NCBI GenBank assembly: GCA_046262515.1
Contig: JBHEMP010000137.1
Location: forward strand, 1 to 45,763
Reading direction: 5' to 3'
DNA length: 45,763 nucleotides
Source of the DNA: JAXDLW01 sp046262515
Lineage (GTDB): Bacteria > Chloroflexota > Dormibacteria > DASZGP01
The notes under the pieces were generated by a model. The model saw only the letters and a program-made list of their open reading frames with translations, was not told the origin of the DNA and did not search any database. The translations under genes were made by a program, and so were the position numbers. The first letter of the stretch is position 1; every line of letters begins with the position of its first letter. Positions 27,690 through 36,353 of the stretch are shown in pieces.

Positions 27690-29702
27690 CTAGTTACCAA
27701 CGTAGGTGAACTCGTCGGCCGCGGTTCTCGCTGAGGGACCGCCTGTGGTACTAACGACAACATCGACGATCCCGAGTTCTCCAGGTGCCATCGGCGGGCT
27801 GCTCACCTGGACGCTGCTGTCTGTGCAACTGGTGGGGTCCGGCGAGACCGCCGCGCTGCCGAAGCTGACTGCGCTGATGTCGCACCCAGATCCGAGTCCC
27901 CCCAGGAAGCCGCTGCCAGTGACCGTGAGCATCGTCCCACCGAATGAGACGCCGTACCGCCGGCTTAGACCCGTGACCTGGGGCGGAGCGACGTACGTGT
28001 ACCGGTCGCCAGTCCCGGCGGCCGATGGGCCGCCATCAGTTGTGACTACGACGTCGACGGTGCCCGCGAGCCCGGGAGGTGCGACGACGCTGACGGCTGT
28101 GTCGGTGCAGGTGCCCGTCAAGATTGCCGAAGCACCGCCGAAGGCTACTCCCTTGACGTCACAGGTGGGTCCGCCGGCGCGGAAGCCCGTCCCGCTCACG
28201 GTGACCAGGTTGCCGCCGGCGCTGGCGCCCCTGGCCGGTGTGATGCTCGCAACGGTGGGCGTCGGGAAGCCGAGGAACTGGGCCGTCGTGAGAAGCCGCG
28301 GATTGGCCTGGTCTGGGGAGATGAAGTACGGGGAAGAGACGCCGGCGGCGTACTCCGAGTACGTGTTGTATGTCGTCGGGACGCCGAGGGGATTGGGGGT
28401 CGTGTAGGTGCTGTCGCCGCGGCTGAGCGGGTCCTGCGGGCCCGGCTCGGAGAACACCGCCTCGTCCATCTCCTTGTTGTTGTTGAACCAGAGCGACATC
28501 TTGATCCCGGTTTTCTGAAGGTAGTTGAAGTAGTCGGCGATCCACGGACCTTTGCGAGCCGCGGTGTGGCCGGTGTTTGGAATGTCCGGGTTGCCCTGCG
28601 CGGCCCCGATCCCAAGCGACAGGAGGGTCGGATCGGCCTTCGAGGTGCCGTCCCACTGGCGGTTCGGGACCAGCGGGGCGTATGTGGACTGGGTCTGGCC
28701 GCCGGTGGCGACCTCGTCGATGCTGATCGGTCGGCTGGTGAAGCTTCGGAGCTCGGCAACCATGGGGTCGAAGATCGCGGCCGCGGTGGTGGCCTGCTGG
28801 AAGTACCAGTCATAACCGTCGATGCCGACCCAGTCAACGTAGGCGTCTCCGGGGTAGATGGAGCGGGTGATGTCGCGGGCGCCGTTGGCGCAGGTGTAGG
28901 GCAATCCCGGCGCGTAATCACCATTACTCACCGAGAAAACCCAGGCCACCTGCGAGGCATTGAACCCGCCCGTGGACATGAAGACGTCGTGGACACGCCG
29001 CCACATCGCGACGTAGTTGGCCTCCTGTTGGGCCAGCTGGTCACAGGTGGCAGCATTCGAGGCGGGCGACCAGCCGTACCAGTTCCCGTTCGCCTCCCAG
29101 TTCGGCCGCAGGTAGATCCGCCGGCCGCCCGGGGGTGCCGGCACGCCGTTCGCGTCCACGCCGCTGACGAACTGCTTGATGGTCAGCGCGAATGCCTTGA
29201 CCACCGCGTCGTAGTCCCCTTGCGCCGCGAGGTCATCCTGGGTGATCGCGCTCCAGCTGATCATCGGCACCGAGTGGTAGGTGTCCCAGATCGTGGGCAG
29301 CTGGTTGGCTAAGAGTTGGGGCTCGCCGCCGGTGGTCTCGAATAGGTTGATGACGTCGTTGTTGGCACCCTGCCACTTGACCATCGCCGGGAGGTAGGTG
29401 GCCAGCCCCTGCACACCGAGAGACGGTGACAGCGCCTCGCCAGTGCCGTAGAAGGCATCGGCTAGAGGATATGTGTGGTCATTGCCGCCGGGGAAGAGGC
29501 CGAACAGGGCCCCGTTGGCGGCTCCGGCACTGGAAGCATCTGCCGCATGCACCGGCGTGGCGGACAGTGCCCCAGGGACGAGCAGGAAGGTGAGCAGGGA
29601 TGCCGCCGCGACCGAGAACGCCAGGTAACGCTGGAACGTGCCGACGCCGCGCGCTTGGCCCCATCGATCAGATCTCAAAACGAGCCCCCCACGCGCGGAC
29701 AC
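27690..29702 (-). CDS. Secreted GH26 glycosidase with two C-terminal TIG/IPT domains
   Basis: A 670-residue exported enzyme. The signal peptide ends at TPVHAADA. The GH26 domain covers about residues 60-480 with acid/base Glu in LRPNWEANGNWYGW and nucleophile Glu in SIDEVATGG, both intact. Two Ig-like TIG/IPT repeats follow (about 482-575 and 577-668). Each has the SGTGF/TGSGF turn, a C-x...C-T-D pair that looks like a disulfide, and a terminal TYV strand. TIG domains in secreted glycosidases often serve as spacers or wall and polysaccharide binders. The catalytic part is a close paralogue of the protein at 16285, with an extra loop of about 30 residues before the final barrel strands. It starts at GTG 29702; TTG near 29678 is possible. 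Confidence 0.87.
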   Translation of the reverse strand: MSARGGLVLRSDRWGQARGVGTFQRYLAFSVAAASLLTFLLVPGALSATPVHAADASSAGAANGALFGLFPGGNDHTYPLADAFYGTGEALSPSLGVQGLATYLPAMVKWQGANNDVINLFETTGGEPQLLANQLPTIWDTYHSVPMISWSAITQDDLAAQGDYDAVVKAFALTIKQFVSGVDANGVPAPPGGRRIYLRPNWEANGNWYGWSPASNAATCDQLAQQEANYVAMWRRVHDVFMSTGGFNASQVAWVFSVSNGDYAPGLPYTCANGARDITRSIYPGDAYVDWVGIDGYDWYFQQATTAAAIFDPMVAELRSFTSRPISIDEVATGGQTQSTYAPLVPNRQWDGTSKADPTLLSLGIGAAQGNPDIPNTGHTAARKGPWIADYFNYLQKTGIKMSLWFNNNKEMDEAVFSEPGPQDPLSRGDSTYTTPNPLGVPTTYNTYSEYAAGVSSPYFISPDQANPRLLTTAQFLGFPTPTVASITPARGASAGGNLVTVSGTGFRAGGPTCDVKGVAFGGASAILTGTCTDTAVSVVAPPGLAGTVDVVVTTDGGPSAAGTGDRYTYVAPPQVTGLSRRYGVSFGGTMLTVTGSGFLGGLGSGCDISAVSFGSAAVSPDPTSCTDSSVQVSSPPMAPGELGIVDVVVSTTGGPSARTAADEFTYVGN

Positions 29703-29871
29703 GCCGCGCTAAACGCCGTTGGCGAACAACCCCGCGAATCACGGCGAGTTGACCTCGCCCGTGCTCACATCAATTTACAACGTTTAGCCGGCCTAAAGCT
29801 TGCGCGAGTACGCCACGAGTTACCGAAGTCGGCGTAATCTACTGATCTGTAGTCATGGAGGGACCCCGACA
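29703..29871. promoter_or_regulatory. Divergent intergenic region, GH26-TIG / acyl-CoA ligase
   Basis: A 169-bp gap between divergent genes. It holds an imperfect palindrome TTTAG-CCGGC-CTAAA at 29783-29797, an AT-rich patch at 29771-29780, and CTAC-6-GTAG at 29839-29852. TAATCT at 29835-29840 could be a plus-strand -10 but has no -35. It must hold promoters for both sides; none can be placed firmly. Confidence 0.35.
29857..29862 (+). promoter_or_regulatory. Ribosome binding site deciding the acyl-CoA ligase start
   Basis: GGAGGG lies 9 bp before GTG 29872. It favours this start over the TTG 29800 that opens the longer frame, whose first 24 codons lack similarity to the family. Confidence 0.6.
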
Positions 29872-31443
29872 GTGGAAGTAGCCTTGACGCCTCTGCAGTT
29901 CGCGCGGCGTAGTCGTCGCCTGTATGGGGACCGCGAAGCGGTTGTTGACGGCGACCTCCGCTTCACCTACCGAGAGTTCTTCGATCGTTGCGACCGCTGG
30001 TCGGCCGCTCTCCAGGAGCTCGGCATAAGCGCCGGTGACCGGGTGGTCTATATCGCGCCCAACACCCACGCCCAGCTCGAGTCCTTCTACGCGGTGCCCC
30101 AGGTCGGGGCCGTGCTGGTGCCCGTGAACTACCGGCTCACCGCTGATGACTTCGCGTACATAATCAAGCACTCGGGTGCCGTCGCCGTCTGTGCCGAGGC
30201 CGACCACATCGCCCAGGTGGACTCAATTCGATCCCAGATCCCAGGCGTGAAACACTTCATCGCGCTGGGTGGGGGAGGTCCTGGCTGGACCGACTATGAG
30301 ACGACCCTCGCGGCCACCACGGCGGCCTTCCGGCCGGCCGCGATCGACGAGCTGGATCTCCTGACCATCAACTACACCAGCGGGACGACGGCACGGCCCA
30401 AAGGCGTGATGATCACCCATCGCAACGCGTACATGAACATCGTCGGGACCCTTCTGCACCTGCGACTCGGACTCGGTGACCGTTACCTGTGGACGCTCCC
30501 GATGTTCCATGCCAACGGCTGGACGTTCACCTGGGCGGTCACAGCCGCGGGGAGTACCCATGTGTGCCTGCCCAGGGTCGAGCCGGCGCGGGTCTTTGAA
30601 CTGGTTCGGAATGAGCAGGTGACATGGCTCTGCGCGGCGCCCACGGTCCTGATCAGCCTGGCCAGTTGCCCTGCGGATGTCCGGGGTGAAGTGCCGCTGG
30701 GCGTCCGCGTCGTCACCGCCGGGGCGCCCCCGGCGGCGGCAACCATCGAGCGGATGGAGAACGACCTCGGCTGGGAGATCACCCAGGCCTATGGCCTGAC
30801 GGAGACAGCTCCGTTCATAACCATCTGCGAACCTCGTCCGGAGGACAGTTCAGCTTCACCGGAGGATCGTGCTGTGATCAAGGCGCGCCAGGGGGTTGAG
30901 CTCCTGACCTCTGGAGAGTTGCGGGTGGTTGACGAGGACGGAGTGGAGGTGCCCTCCGACGGCCAGACCCTCGGGGAGATCGTGGTCGCCGGCAACGTGG
31001 TCATGAAGGGTTACCTGGACGACCCGGAGGCCACCGTTATCGCGATGTCCGGCGGGTGGTTTCACTCCGGCGACGGTGCCGTTGTGCACCCCGACGGCTA
31101 CGTGGAGATCCGCGATCGGATCAAGGACGTGATCATCAGCGGCGGAGAGAACATCTCGTCGGTCGAGGTGGAGGGAGTGCTGCTACGCCACCCGGCGGTC
31201 CAGGAGGTAGCGATCGTCGGGCTGCCGGATGAGAAGTGGGGCGAATCCCCGCACGCGTTTGTCGTCCTCGCTGCCGGACTGAGTGTCAATTCATCGGACC
31301 TGGTCGAGTTCGTGCGGGAACGCATGGCGCATTTCAAGGCGCCTCGCGAGGTGCACTTCGTTGACGCTCTGCCCAAGACAGCGACGGGGAAGATCCAGAA
31401 GTTTGTCCTCCGTAAGGGAGCGGCGGCAATCGCGCACCAGTAG
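29872..31443 (+). CDS. AMP-forming acyl-CoA synthetase (fatty-acid-CoA ligase-like)
   Basis: A 523-residue ANL-superfamily ligase that would activate a carboxylic acid through an acyl-adenylate and transfer it to CoA. The core motifs are in order: the P-loop-like YTSGTTARPKGVMITHRN, the adenine motif YGLTET, WFHSGDGAVVHPDGYVEIRD, the hinge RIKDVIISGGENISSVEVE and the C-terminal lysine motif PKTATGKIQK. The substrate could be a medium- or long-chain fatty acid or an aromatic acid. It lies 59 bp before the catabolic operon in the same direction, but the next gene has its own promoter, so it may be regulated separately. Confidence 0.9.
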   Translation: MEVALTPLQFARRSRRLYGDREAVVDGDLRFTYREFFDRCDRWSAALQELGISAGDRVVYIAPNTHAQLESFYAVPQVGAVLVPVNYRLTADDFAYIIKHSGAVAVCAEADHIAQVDSIRSQIPGVKHFIALGGGGPGWTDYETTLAATTAAFRPAAIDELDLLTINYTSGTTARPKGVMITHRNAYMNIVGTLLHLRLGLGDRYLWTLPMFHANGWTFTWAVTAAGSTHVCLPRVEPARVFELVRNEQVTWLCAAPTVLISLASCPADVRGEVPLGVRVVTAGAPPAAATIERMENDLGWEITQAYGLTETAPFITICEPRPEDSSASPEDRAVIKARQGVELLTSGELRVVDEDGVEVPSDGQTLGEIVVAGNVVMKGYLDDPEATVIAMSGGWFHSGDGAVVHPDGYVEIRDRIKDVIISGGENISSVEVEGVLLRHPAVQEVAIVGLPDEKWGESPHAFVVLAAGLSVNSSDLVEFVRERMAHFKAPREVHFVDALPKTATGKIQKFVLRKGAAAIAHQ

Positions 31444-31467
31444 GCACCGCCAGCAACGCTGGAGCGA

Positions 31468-31496
31468 TTGTGCAATCGGTTGCGCAAGGCTAGAAT
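31468..31496 (+). promoter_or_regulatory. Leaderless-type promoter overlapped by a LacI-type operator
   Basis: TTGTGC (31468-31473) as -35, a 17-bp spacer and TAGAAT (31491-31496) as -10 place the transcription start at or next to GTG 31503, so the mRNA would be leaderless. The 20-bp near-palindrome TTGTGCAA-TCGG-TTGCGCAA (31468-31487) covers the -35 and most of the spacer. Sixteen of its 20 positions match its own reverse complement, and it has the central CG expected of LacI-family operators. A repressor bound there would block the polymerase. The regulator is not in the window. Confidence 0.7.
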
Positions 31497-31502
31497 CGTC
31501 TC

Positions 31503-33584
31503 GTGACGCAGGCCTCGGTAGAGCACGCCATCCCAAGCCTGTGGCTGGACGCCGAGGCCCCAACCGAGCCCGTAGATCAGCTGATCTACCGTTCCCGGTT
31601 GCTTGGCTCGGACCTTCGGGTCACCAACTTTGCCGGTGGCAATACCAGCGTCAAGGTCCCGGTGACTGACCCCTTGAGCGGCGAGGCCTACCACCAACTC
31701 TGGGTCAAAGGCTCCGGTGGCGACCTCGGAACCCTGGGCCGCGCCGGGCTTGCCACGCTGGCCAACGAGCGTGTCCGTGACCTGCAGAAGTTCTTCCGCG
31801 GCATCGAATTTGAGGATGAGCAGGTTGCCCAACTCGCCGACTGCATCGTCGGGCCAAGGGGTGCGGCGCCATCCATCGACACCCCCCTTCACGCCTGGGT
31901 GGAGCGTGCCCACGTGGACCACGTTCACCCCGACGCCCTCATCGCGTTCGCCACCGCCGCCGACGGCGAGGCCTGGATGGAGAGGATTTTTGGCGACGAA
32001 CTTGCATGGCTCGACTGGCAGCGTCCGGGCTACGACCTCGGACTCAAGCTTGGCGGTGTCATCCGCGCGAGGCCGGGCATCAAGGGCGTGATCCTGGGCG
32101 GCCACGGGCTGGTCACCTGGGCGGACGAGGCTAGGGAGTGCTACGAGCTCACCATCGACGTCATTAATCGTGCCGCTGCGGCGATTGGGGAACGTACGGA
32201 TGGCTTGCCCTTCGGTCCGACCTCAAAGCCGCTGCCGGAGGCCGCGCGACGCAAGCAGGCGGCGCGGATGATGCCGATCCTGCGCGGAATTGGCGTCGAT
32301 GCGACGGGCGCAGCCCGGGTTGGCCACTTCAGGCACGATGACGCGGTGCTGGAGTTCATCGGGTCCGACAGCGCGACGCGACTCGTCGCCGAGGGAACAT
32401 CGTGCCCTGACCATTTTCTGCGCACCAAGCGGTCGCCCCTGCTGCTGGCCCTTGCGCCTGACGCCGACCCGGTGGTGGAACGCGACCTCATCGCCGCGGC
32501 CTTCGACGCCTATCGCGAGGAGTACGCCGGCTATTACGATCGCAACGCCGTACCGGGTTCACCCGCGCAGCGCGACGGTAACCCGGCGATCATGCTCTGG
32601 CCGGGCATTGGGATGTTCAGCTTCGCCCGCTCCAAGGCCGAGGCCCGCATTACCGGCGAGTTTTACGTCAACGCCATCAACGTCATGCGTGGCGCGGAGG
32701 TGCTGGGCGGTTACAGGGGAATGGACGAGGGAGAGGCCTTCCGCATCGAATACTGGGCCCTTGAGGAGGCGAAGCTACAGCGCATGCCCGCCGAGAAGCC
32801 GCTGAGCCGCAGGGTGGCGCTGGTCACGGGGGGAGCGGGGGGAATTGGCCGGGCGATCACCAAGAGGCTCGCCGCCGAGGGGGCCAATGTGGTGATCGCC
32901 GACCTCGATGACGATGGGGCGAGCGCGATTGCCACGGACCTTGGCGAGCAGGCCCTCGCCCTCCGCCTTGACGTCACCGACGAGGACGGCGTAGCGGCCG
33001 CGTTCGAGGCCGCGGCGCTTCATTTTGGCGGCGTCGACCTTCTCGTCAACAACGCCGGCATCACCATCGCCAAGCCCCTCGCCGAGACCACCCTCAGCGA
33101 CTATGAGAAGGTCCACGCGGTCGTCGATCGCGGCTCGTTCCTGATGAGCCGAGAATTCGCCCGCCAGGCGCTGGTGCAGCAGGTCGGTGGCGATATCGTT
33201 TACATACTCTCCAAGAACGCGGTTTTCGTGGGGCCGGATAACGTGGCGTACGGCGCGTCAAAAGCAGCCCAGGCGCACCAGATGCGCCTGGTCGCCGCCG
33301 AGCTGGCGACGCTTGGCGTGCGCGTCAACGGTGTCAGTCCCGACGCCGTCATCCAGGGCTCGAAAATCTTTGCCGGCGATTGGGGACGGGACCGCGCGGC
33401 GAAGTACGGTGTGCCCCAGGACAAGCTCGGCGAGTACTACGCGCAGCGCTCCCTGCTCAAGCTCGAGATCCTTCCCGAGGACATCGCCAATGCCGCCTTT
33501 GCGCTGGTTGGGGGCCTCCTCGGCAAGACCACCGGGACGATCCTCCCGGTCGACGGTGGAGTTGCCGCGGCCTTCCTGCGGTAG
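31503..33584 (+). CDS. Bifunctional rhamnulose-1-phosphate aldolase / lactaldehyde dehydrogenase (RhaD-SDR fusion)
   Basis: A 693-residue fusion. Residues about 20-430 are a class II aldolase with zinc ligands in VDHVHPDAL and LGGHGLVTW. Residues about 435-690 are a short-chain dehydrogenase with TGGAGGIGRAI, NNAG and the catalytic YGASK. In known members of this fused family the aldolase splits L-rhamnulose 1-phosphate into dihydroxyacetone phosphate and L-lactaldehyde, and the dehydrogenase oxidises the lactaldehyde to L-lactate. The next three genes are lutABC, which oxidise lactate, so the context supports that reaction. The start is GTG 31503, apparently leaderless. Rhamnose isomerase and rhamnulokinase are not in the window. 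A related deoxy-sugar phosphate is an alternative substrate. Confidence 0.85.
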   Translation: MTQASVEHAIPSLWLDAEAPTEPVDQLIYRSRLLGSDLRVTNFAGGNTSVKVPVTDPLSGEAYHQLWVKGSGGDLGTLGRAGLATLANERVRDLQKFFRGIEFEDEQVAQLADCIVGPRGAAPSIDTPLHAWVERAHVDHVHPDALIAFATAADGEAWMERIFGDELAWLDWQRPGYDLGLKLGGVIRARPGIKGVILGGHGLVTWADEARECYELTIDVINRAAAAIGERTDGLPFGPTSKPLPEAARRKQAARMMPILRGIGVDATGAARVGHFRHDDAVLEFIGSDSATRLVAEGTSCPDHFLRTKRSPLLLALAPDADPVVERDLIAAAFDAYREEYAGYYDRNAVPGSPAQRDGNPAIMLWPGIGMFSFARSKAEARITGEFYVNAINVMRGAEVLGGYRGMDEGEAFRIEYWALEEAKLQRMPAEKPLSRRVALVTGGAGGIGRAITKRLAAEGANVVIADLDDDGASAIATDLGEQALALRLDVTDEDGVAAAFEAAALHFGGVDLLVNNAGITIAKPLAETTLSDYEKVHAVVDRGSFLMSREFARQALVQQVGGDIVYILSKNAVFVGPDNVAYGASKAAQAHQMRLVAAELATLGVRVNGVSPDAVIQGSKIFAGDWGRDRAAKYGVPQDKLGEYYAQRSLLKLEILPEDIANAAFALVGGLLGKTTGTILPVDGGVAAAFLR

Positions 33585-33596
33585 GCAGAGCGCCTG

Positions 33597-34367
33597 ATGA
33601 TGGACGACGACCGTTCGACTGTTGCCGGCTTCGTCGGCGGCACAGGCTCCGCGACGGTCTTCCCGACCTGCCTGGCCGAGCAGTTGCGGCCTTCCCTGGC
33701 GCGTACGGTCGCGGATCTGCTGGGTAGACACGGGGTCAACGCCACCGTGAGCCACCGGACCACGTGCTGTGGCCAGCCGGCATGGAACTCGGGCCTGGTG
33801 GCCGAGGCGCGACGGGTGGCGCGCCACACGCTGCGAGCCCTCGCCCGGACCCGTCAGGCGGTCGTCGTTCCCTCGGGCTCGTGCGCGACGATGATGCGCG
33901 AGCACTGGCCTGAGCTGTTCCGTGGCACGCGTGATGAGAGCGCCGCCCGCGACGTCGCGGATCGGGTGCGCGAATTCTCGGAGTTCCTGGCGCCGCTCGT
34001 CCAGGACGCCGCCCCGGCTGTCGATCGCGTCGCCTACCACGACTCCTGCCACATGCTGCGGGAACTCGGCGTCCGCGCCGAACCGCGACAGGTTCTCGCA
34101 AGTGCCGGCACGGTGGTGGATGAGATGCCGACCTGGCAACTGTGCTGCGGGTTCGGCGGGACGTTCTCGGTCAAGCTCCCGGAGATTTCCGCGGCGATGG
34201 CCGACGAGAAACTTGACTCCGTCGCGGCAATCGGTGCCGATGTCCTGGTTGGCTGTGACCTCTCCTGCCTCATGCACCTGGAGGGTCGGGCCGAGCGCCG
34301 CGGCATGCGCCTGAAGACACGCCACCTGGCAGAGCATGTTGCCGACGCGGGAACGCCCCGTGGCTGA
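33597..34367 (+). CDS. lutA: LutA, L-lactate utilisation iron-sulfur oxidoreductase subunit
   Basis: A 256-residue protein with two cysteine-rich CCG domains: CCGQP near residue 58 and CCGFGG near residue 184, each with partner Cys residues (FPTCLAEQ, CATMM, DSCHML, GCDLSCL). These are the hallmarks of LutA (YkgE) and of heterodisulfide-reductase subunit B relatives, where they hold unusual Fe-S clusters. With LutB and LutC it forms a cytoplasmic complex that oxidises L-lactate to pyruvate. It lies 12 bp after the aldolase fusion and overlaps lutB, so it belongs to the same operon. ATG 33597 is followed at once by another ATG, so the start may be one codon later. Confidence 0.88.
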   Translation: MMDDDRSTVAGFVGGTGSATVFPTCLAEQLRPSLARTVADLLGRHGVNATVSHRTTCCGQPAWNSGLVAEARRVARHTLRALARTRQAVVVPSGSCATMMREHWPELFRGTRDESAARDVADRVREFSEFLAPLVQDAAPAVDRVAYHDSCHMLRELGVRAEPRQVLASAGTVVDEMPTWQLCCGFGGTFSVKLPEISAAMADEKLDSVAAIGADVLVGCDLSCLMHLEGRAERRGMRLKTRHLAEHVADAGTPRG

Positions 34368-35709
34368 CGTGCCGGCCCTGGCATCCCGCTCACACGAGGC
34401 CCTGGCCGACCAGTCATCGCGGGCGGCGGTCCGGATGGCGACGGGGATCATGGTGGATGGGCGCGCGCGCGCGCTGGGTGGGCTCGACCAGCCGGAGGAG
34501 TTGCGCGATGCCGCCCGGGCCCTGCGCACGACTACAGTCGCCCGCCTACCCGATGTCCTCGAAACCTGGTCCGCCAACCTCGAGGCGCGCGGCGGGAAGG
34601 TCTGTTGGGCGGCCGACGCTGAGGAGGCCGTGGCGTATGTCCTGGATGTCGTCCGCGCGCGCGGCGCGAAGTTGATAGCCAAGTCGAAATCTATGGCCAG
34701 CGAGGAGATACATCTCAACCATGCCCTGGAGGCGGAGGGAATCGAGGTCGTGGAGACGGACCTCGGCGAGTTCATCATCCAGCTTGCGGGCGAGACGCCG
34801 TCGCACCTGATCATCCCGGCGATCCACAAGAATCGTGGCGACGTCGCCGCGCTGTTCAGCGCCGACGCCGGGCGGCCGGTCAGCGACGACATCCAGGAGG
34901 AGGCCCGCTATGCCCGTGCGCGGCTCCGCGAGGTCTTTCTCAAAGCCGACATCGGCATTTCCGGGGTCAACTTCGCGGTGGCCGACACCGGTTCCATCTG
35001 CCTCGTCACCAATGAGGGCAACGGCCGCATGGTCACCAGCCTGCCGCCTGTGCATATAGCGATCATGGGCATGGAGCGCATCGTCCAGGACTGGAGCGAA
35101 CTCGACGTCATGCTCTCGCTGCTGGCGCGGTCCGCGACCGGCCAGCAGCTCACCGTGTATACCAACGTGGTCACCGGGCCGCGCGCCGAGGGTGAGCTGG
35201 ATGGCCCCGAGGAGCTGCACGTGATCGTGCTGGACAACGGCCGGCACCGGGTGCTGGCATCGGAGTTCCGCGAGGCCCTCAACTGCATCCGTTGCGGCGC
35301 CTGTCTCAACGTCTGCCCTGTCTATCGGCATGTCGGAGGCCACAGCTACGGCTCCGTGTACTCGGGGCCCATCGGCGCTGTGTTGACCCCGCTGCTGCAT
35401 CCAGAGGACCCCAAGGCGCGTGAGCTGAGCCAGGCTTCGTCTCTCTGCTCCGCGTGCGTGGAGGCGTGCCCGGTGCGCATCCCTCTCGCCGACATGCTGT
35501 TGGGTCTGCGGCGCCGGGACGTCGCGGACCTCGCGTCCTCGAAGCGCGCCGGCTTCCGGTTGTGGTCACTGGCCTGGTCGACGCGCGCGGGGTTCGTTCT
35601 CACCGGTTTCCTGCTGCGCCCCGCGCTGGCGATCGGGCGGTGGCTTCGCAATGGGCCGGGTTGGGCGGGCGCTTGGCTGCGCTACCGCACTGCGCCGCGG
35701 CGCCGATGA
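34360..35709 (+). CDS. lutB: LutB, L-lactate utilisation iron-sulfur protein
   Basis: A 449-residue protein with an N-terminal LUD-type domain (KLIAKSKSMASEEIHLNHAL, GISGVNFAVADTGSI) and a two-cluster ferredoxin region: CIRCGACLNVCPVY near residue 310 and CSACVEACPVRI near residue 367. A hydrophobic C-terminal tail follows, as in LutB (YkgF). I prefer GTG 34360, which aligns with the usual LutB N-terminus and overlaps the lutA stop by 8 bp; ATG 34336 would add eight unconserved residues. It is the electron-transfer subunit of the LutABC lactate oxidation complex. Confidence 0.9.
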   Translation: MADVPALASRSHEALADQSSRAAVRMATGIMVDGRARALGGLDQPEELRDAARALRTTTVARLPDVLETWSANLEARGGKVCWAADAEEAVAYVLDVVRARGAKLIAKSKSMASEEIHLNHALEAEGIEVVETDLGEFIIQLAGETPSHLIIPAIHKNRGDVAALFSADAGRPVSDDIQEEARYARARLREVFLKADIGISGVNFAVADTGSICLVTNEGNGRMVTSLPPVHIAIMGMERIVQDWSELDVMLSLLARSATGQQLTVYTNVVTGPRAEGELDGPEELHVIVLDNGRHRVLASEFREALNCIRCGACLNVCPVYRHVGGHSYGSVYSGPIGAVLTPLLHPEDPKARELSQASSLCSACVEACPVRIPLADMLLGLRRRDVADLASSKRAGFRLWSLAWSTRAGFVLTGFLLRPALAIGRWLRNGPGWAGAWLRYRTAPRRR

Positions 35710-36353
35710 CGGAAAAAGCCGTCTTCTTGAGTACCTTGCGGCAGGCGCTAGAGGTGGCGGTGCCGCCGTCTCGGCACGCCCCCGCGCCCCTTCCGGACGG
35801 TCCACCTCCCGTGGCCTGGGCGCCGGGTCCCTCCGGTATCGACGCGTTCACCGAAGCTCTCACCGCCCTGGGCGGCTCTGTCACCATCGCCGGGGCCGCC
35901 GGCGCGGCTGCCACGGTGCGGCGCCTGGTGGCTGGGCGCGCCCCGGTCCTTCTCGGCGCCGAGCCGATCATCGGCGAACTGGAACTGGGCGCCGAGCTTG
36001 ACACGATGAACTGGCCGCACTGCGGGCTGGCCGCGGCGGCCACCGCCGCCGTCGCGGTGGTGGGTTGTCGGGCGGCGATCGCGCGCACCGGGTCGGTGGT
36101 TGTTGACGCAAGGCTTGGTCGGGGTCGGGCGGCGAGCCTGTTGCCACCGGCGTGCATATACGTCTTCCGCGCGGAGCAGGTGGTGGAGACCCCGGGGGAT
36201 GTGCTGCGCCACCGTGAGCAGTACTGGCCCGAGGGGCCGCCGTCGCAGGTGGTACTGGTCACCGGTCCGTCGCGCAGCGCGGACATCGAGATGACACTGA
36301 CCCGCGGGGTCCACGGCCCGGGCGAGATCCACGCCGTAATCGTGACCGGGTGA
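35706..36353 (+). CDS. lutC: LutC, L-lactate utilisation LUD-domain protein
   Basis: A 215-residue LUD-domain protein (DUF162), the third part of the LutABC complex. The family pattern is present: EALTALGGSVTIAG, AEPIIGELELG, the AIARTGSVVVDA strand-loop and SRSADIEMTLTRGVHGPGEIHAVI at the C-terminus. The start ATG 35706 overlaps the lutB stop as ATGA; the much longer upstream frame is shadow translation of lutB. The stop overlaps the next ATG as TGATG, so lactate oxidation is translationally coupled to the following sugar-acid dehydratase. Confidence 0.9.
   Translation: MTEKAVFLSTLRQALEVAVPPSRHAPAPLPDGPPPVAWAPGPSGIDAFTEALTALGGSVTIAGAAGAAATVRRLVAGRAPVLLGAEPIIGELELGAELDTMNWPHCGLAAAATAAVAVVGCRAAIARTGSVVVDARLGRGRAASLLPPACIYVFRAEQVVETPGDVLRHREQYWPEGPPSQVVLVTGPSRSADIEMTLTRGVHGPGEIHAVIVTG

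Noticed and set aside
29708..29788. 8-bp inverted pair GCTAAACG/CGTTTAGC and palindrome TTTAG-CCGGC-CTAAA in the divergent gap
   Set aside because: Repeats of this length are expected by chance in 170 bp, and no second copy appears near related genes. They are mentioned only as content of the gap.
35454..35705. Long N-terminal extension of the lutC frame
   Set aside because: It is shadow translation of lutB; the ATGA overlap at 35706 gives a normal LutC length.
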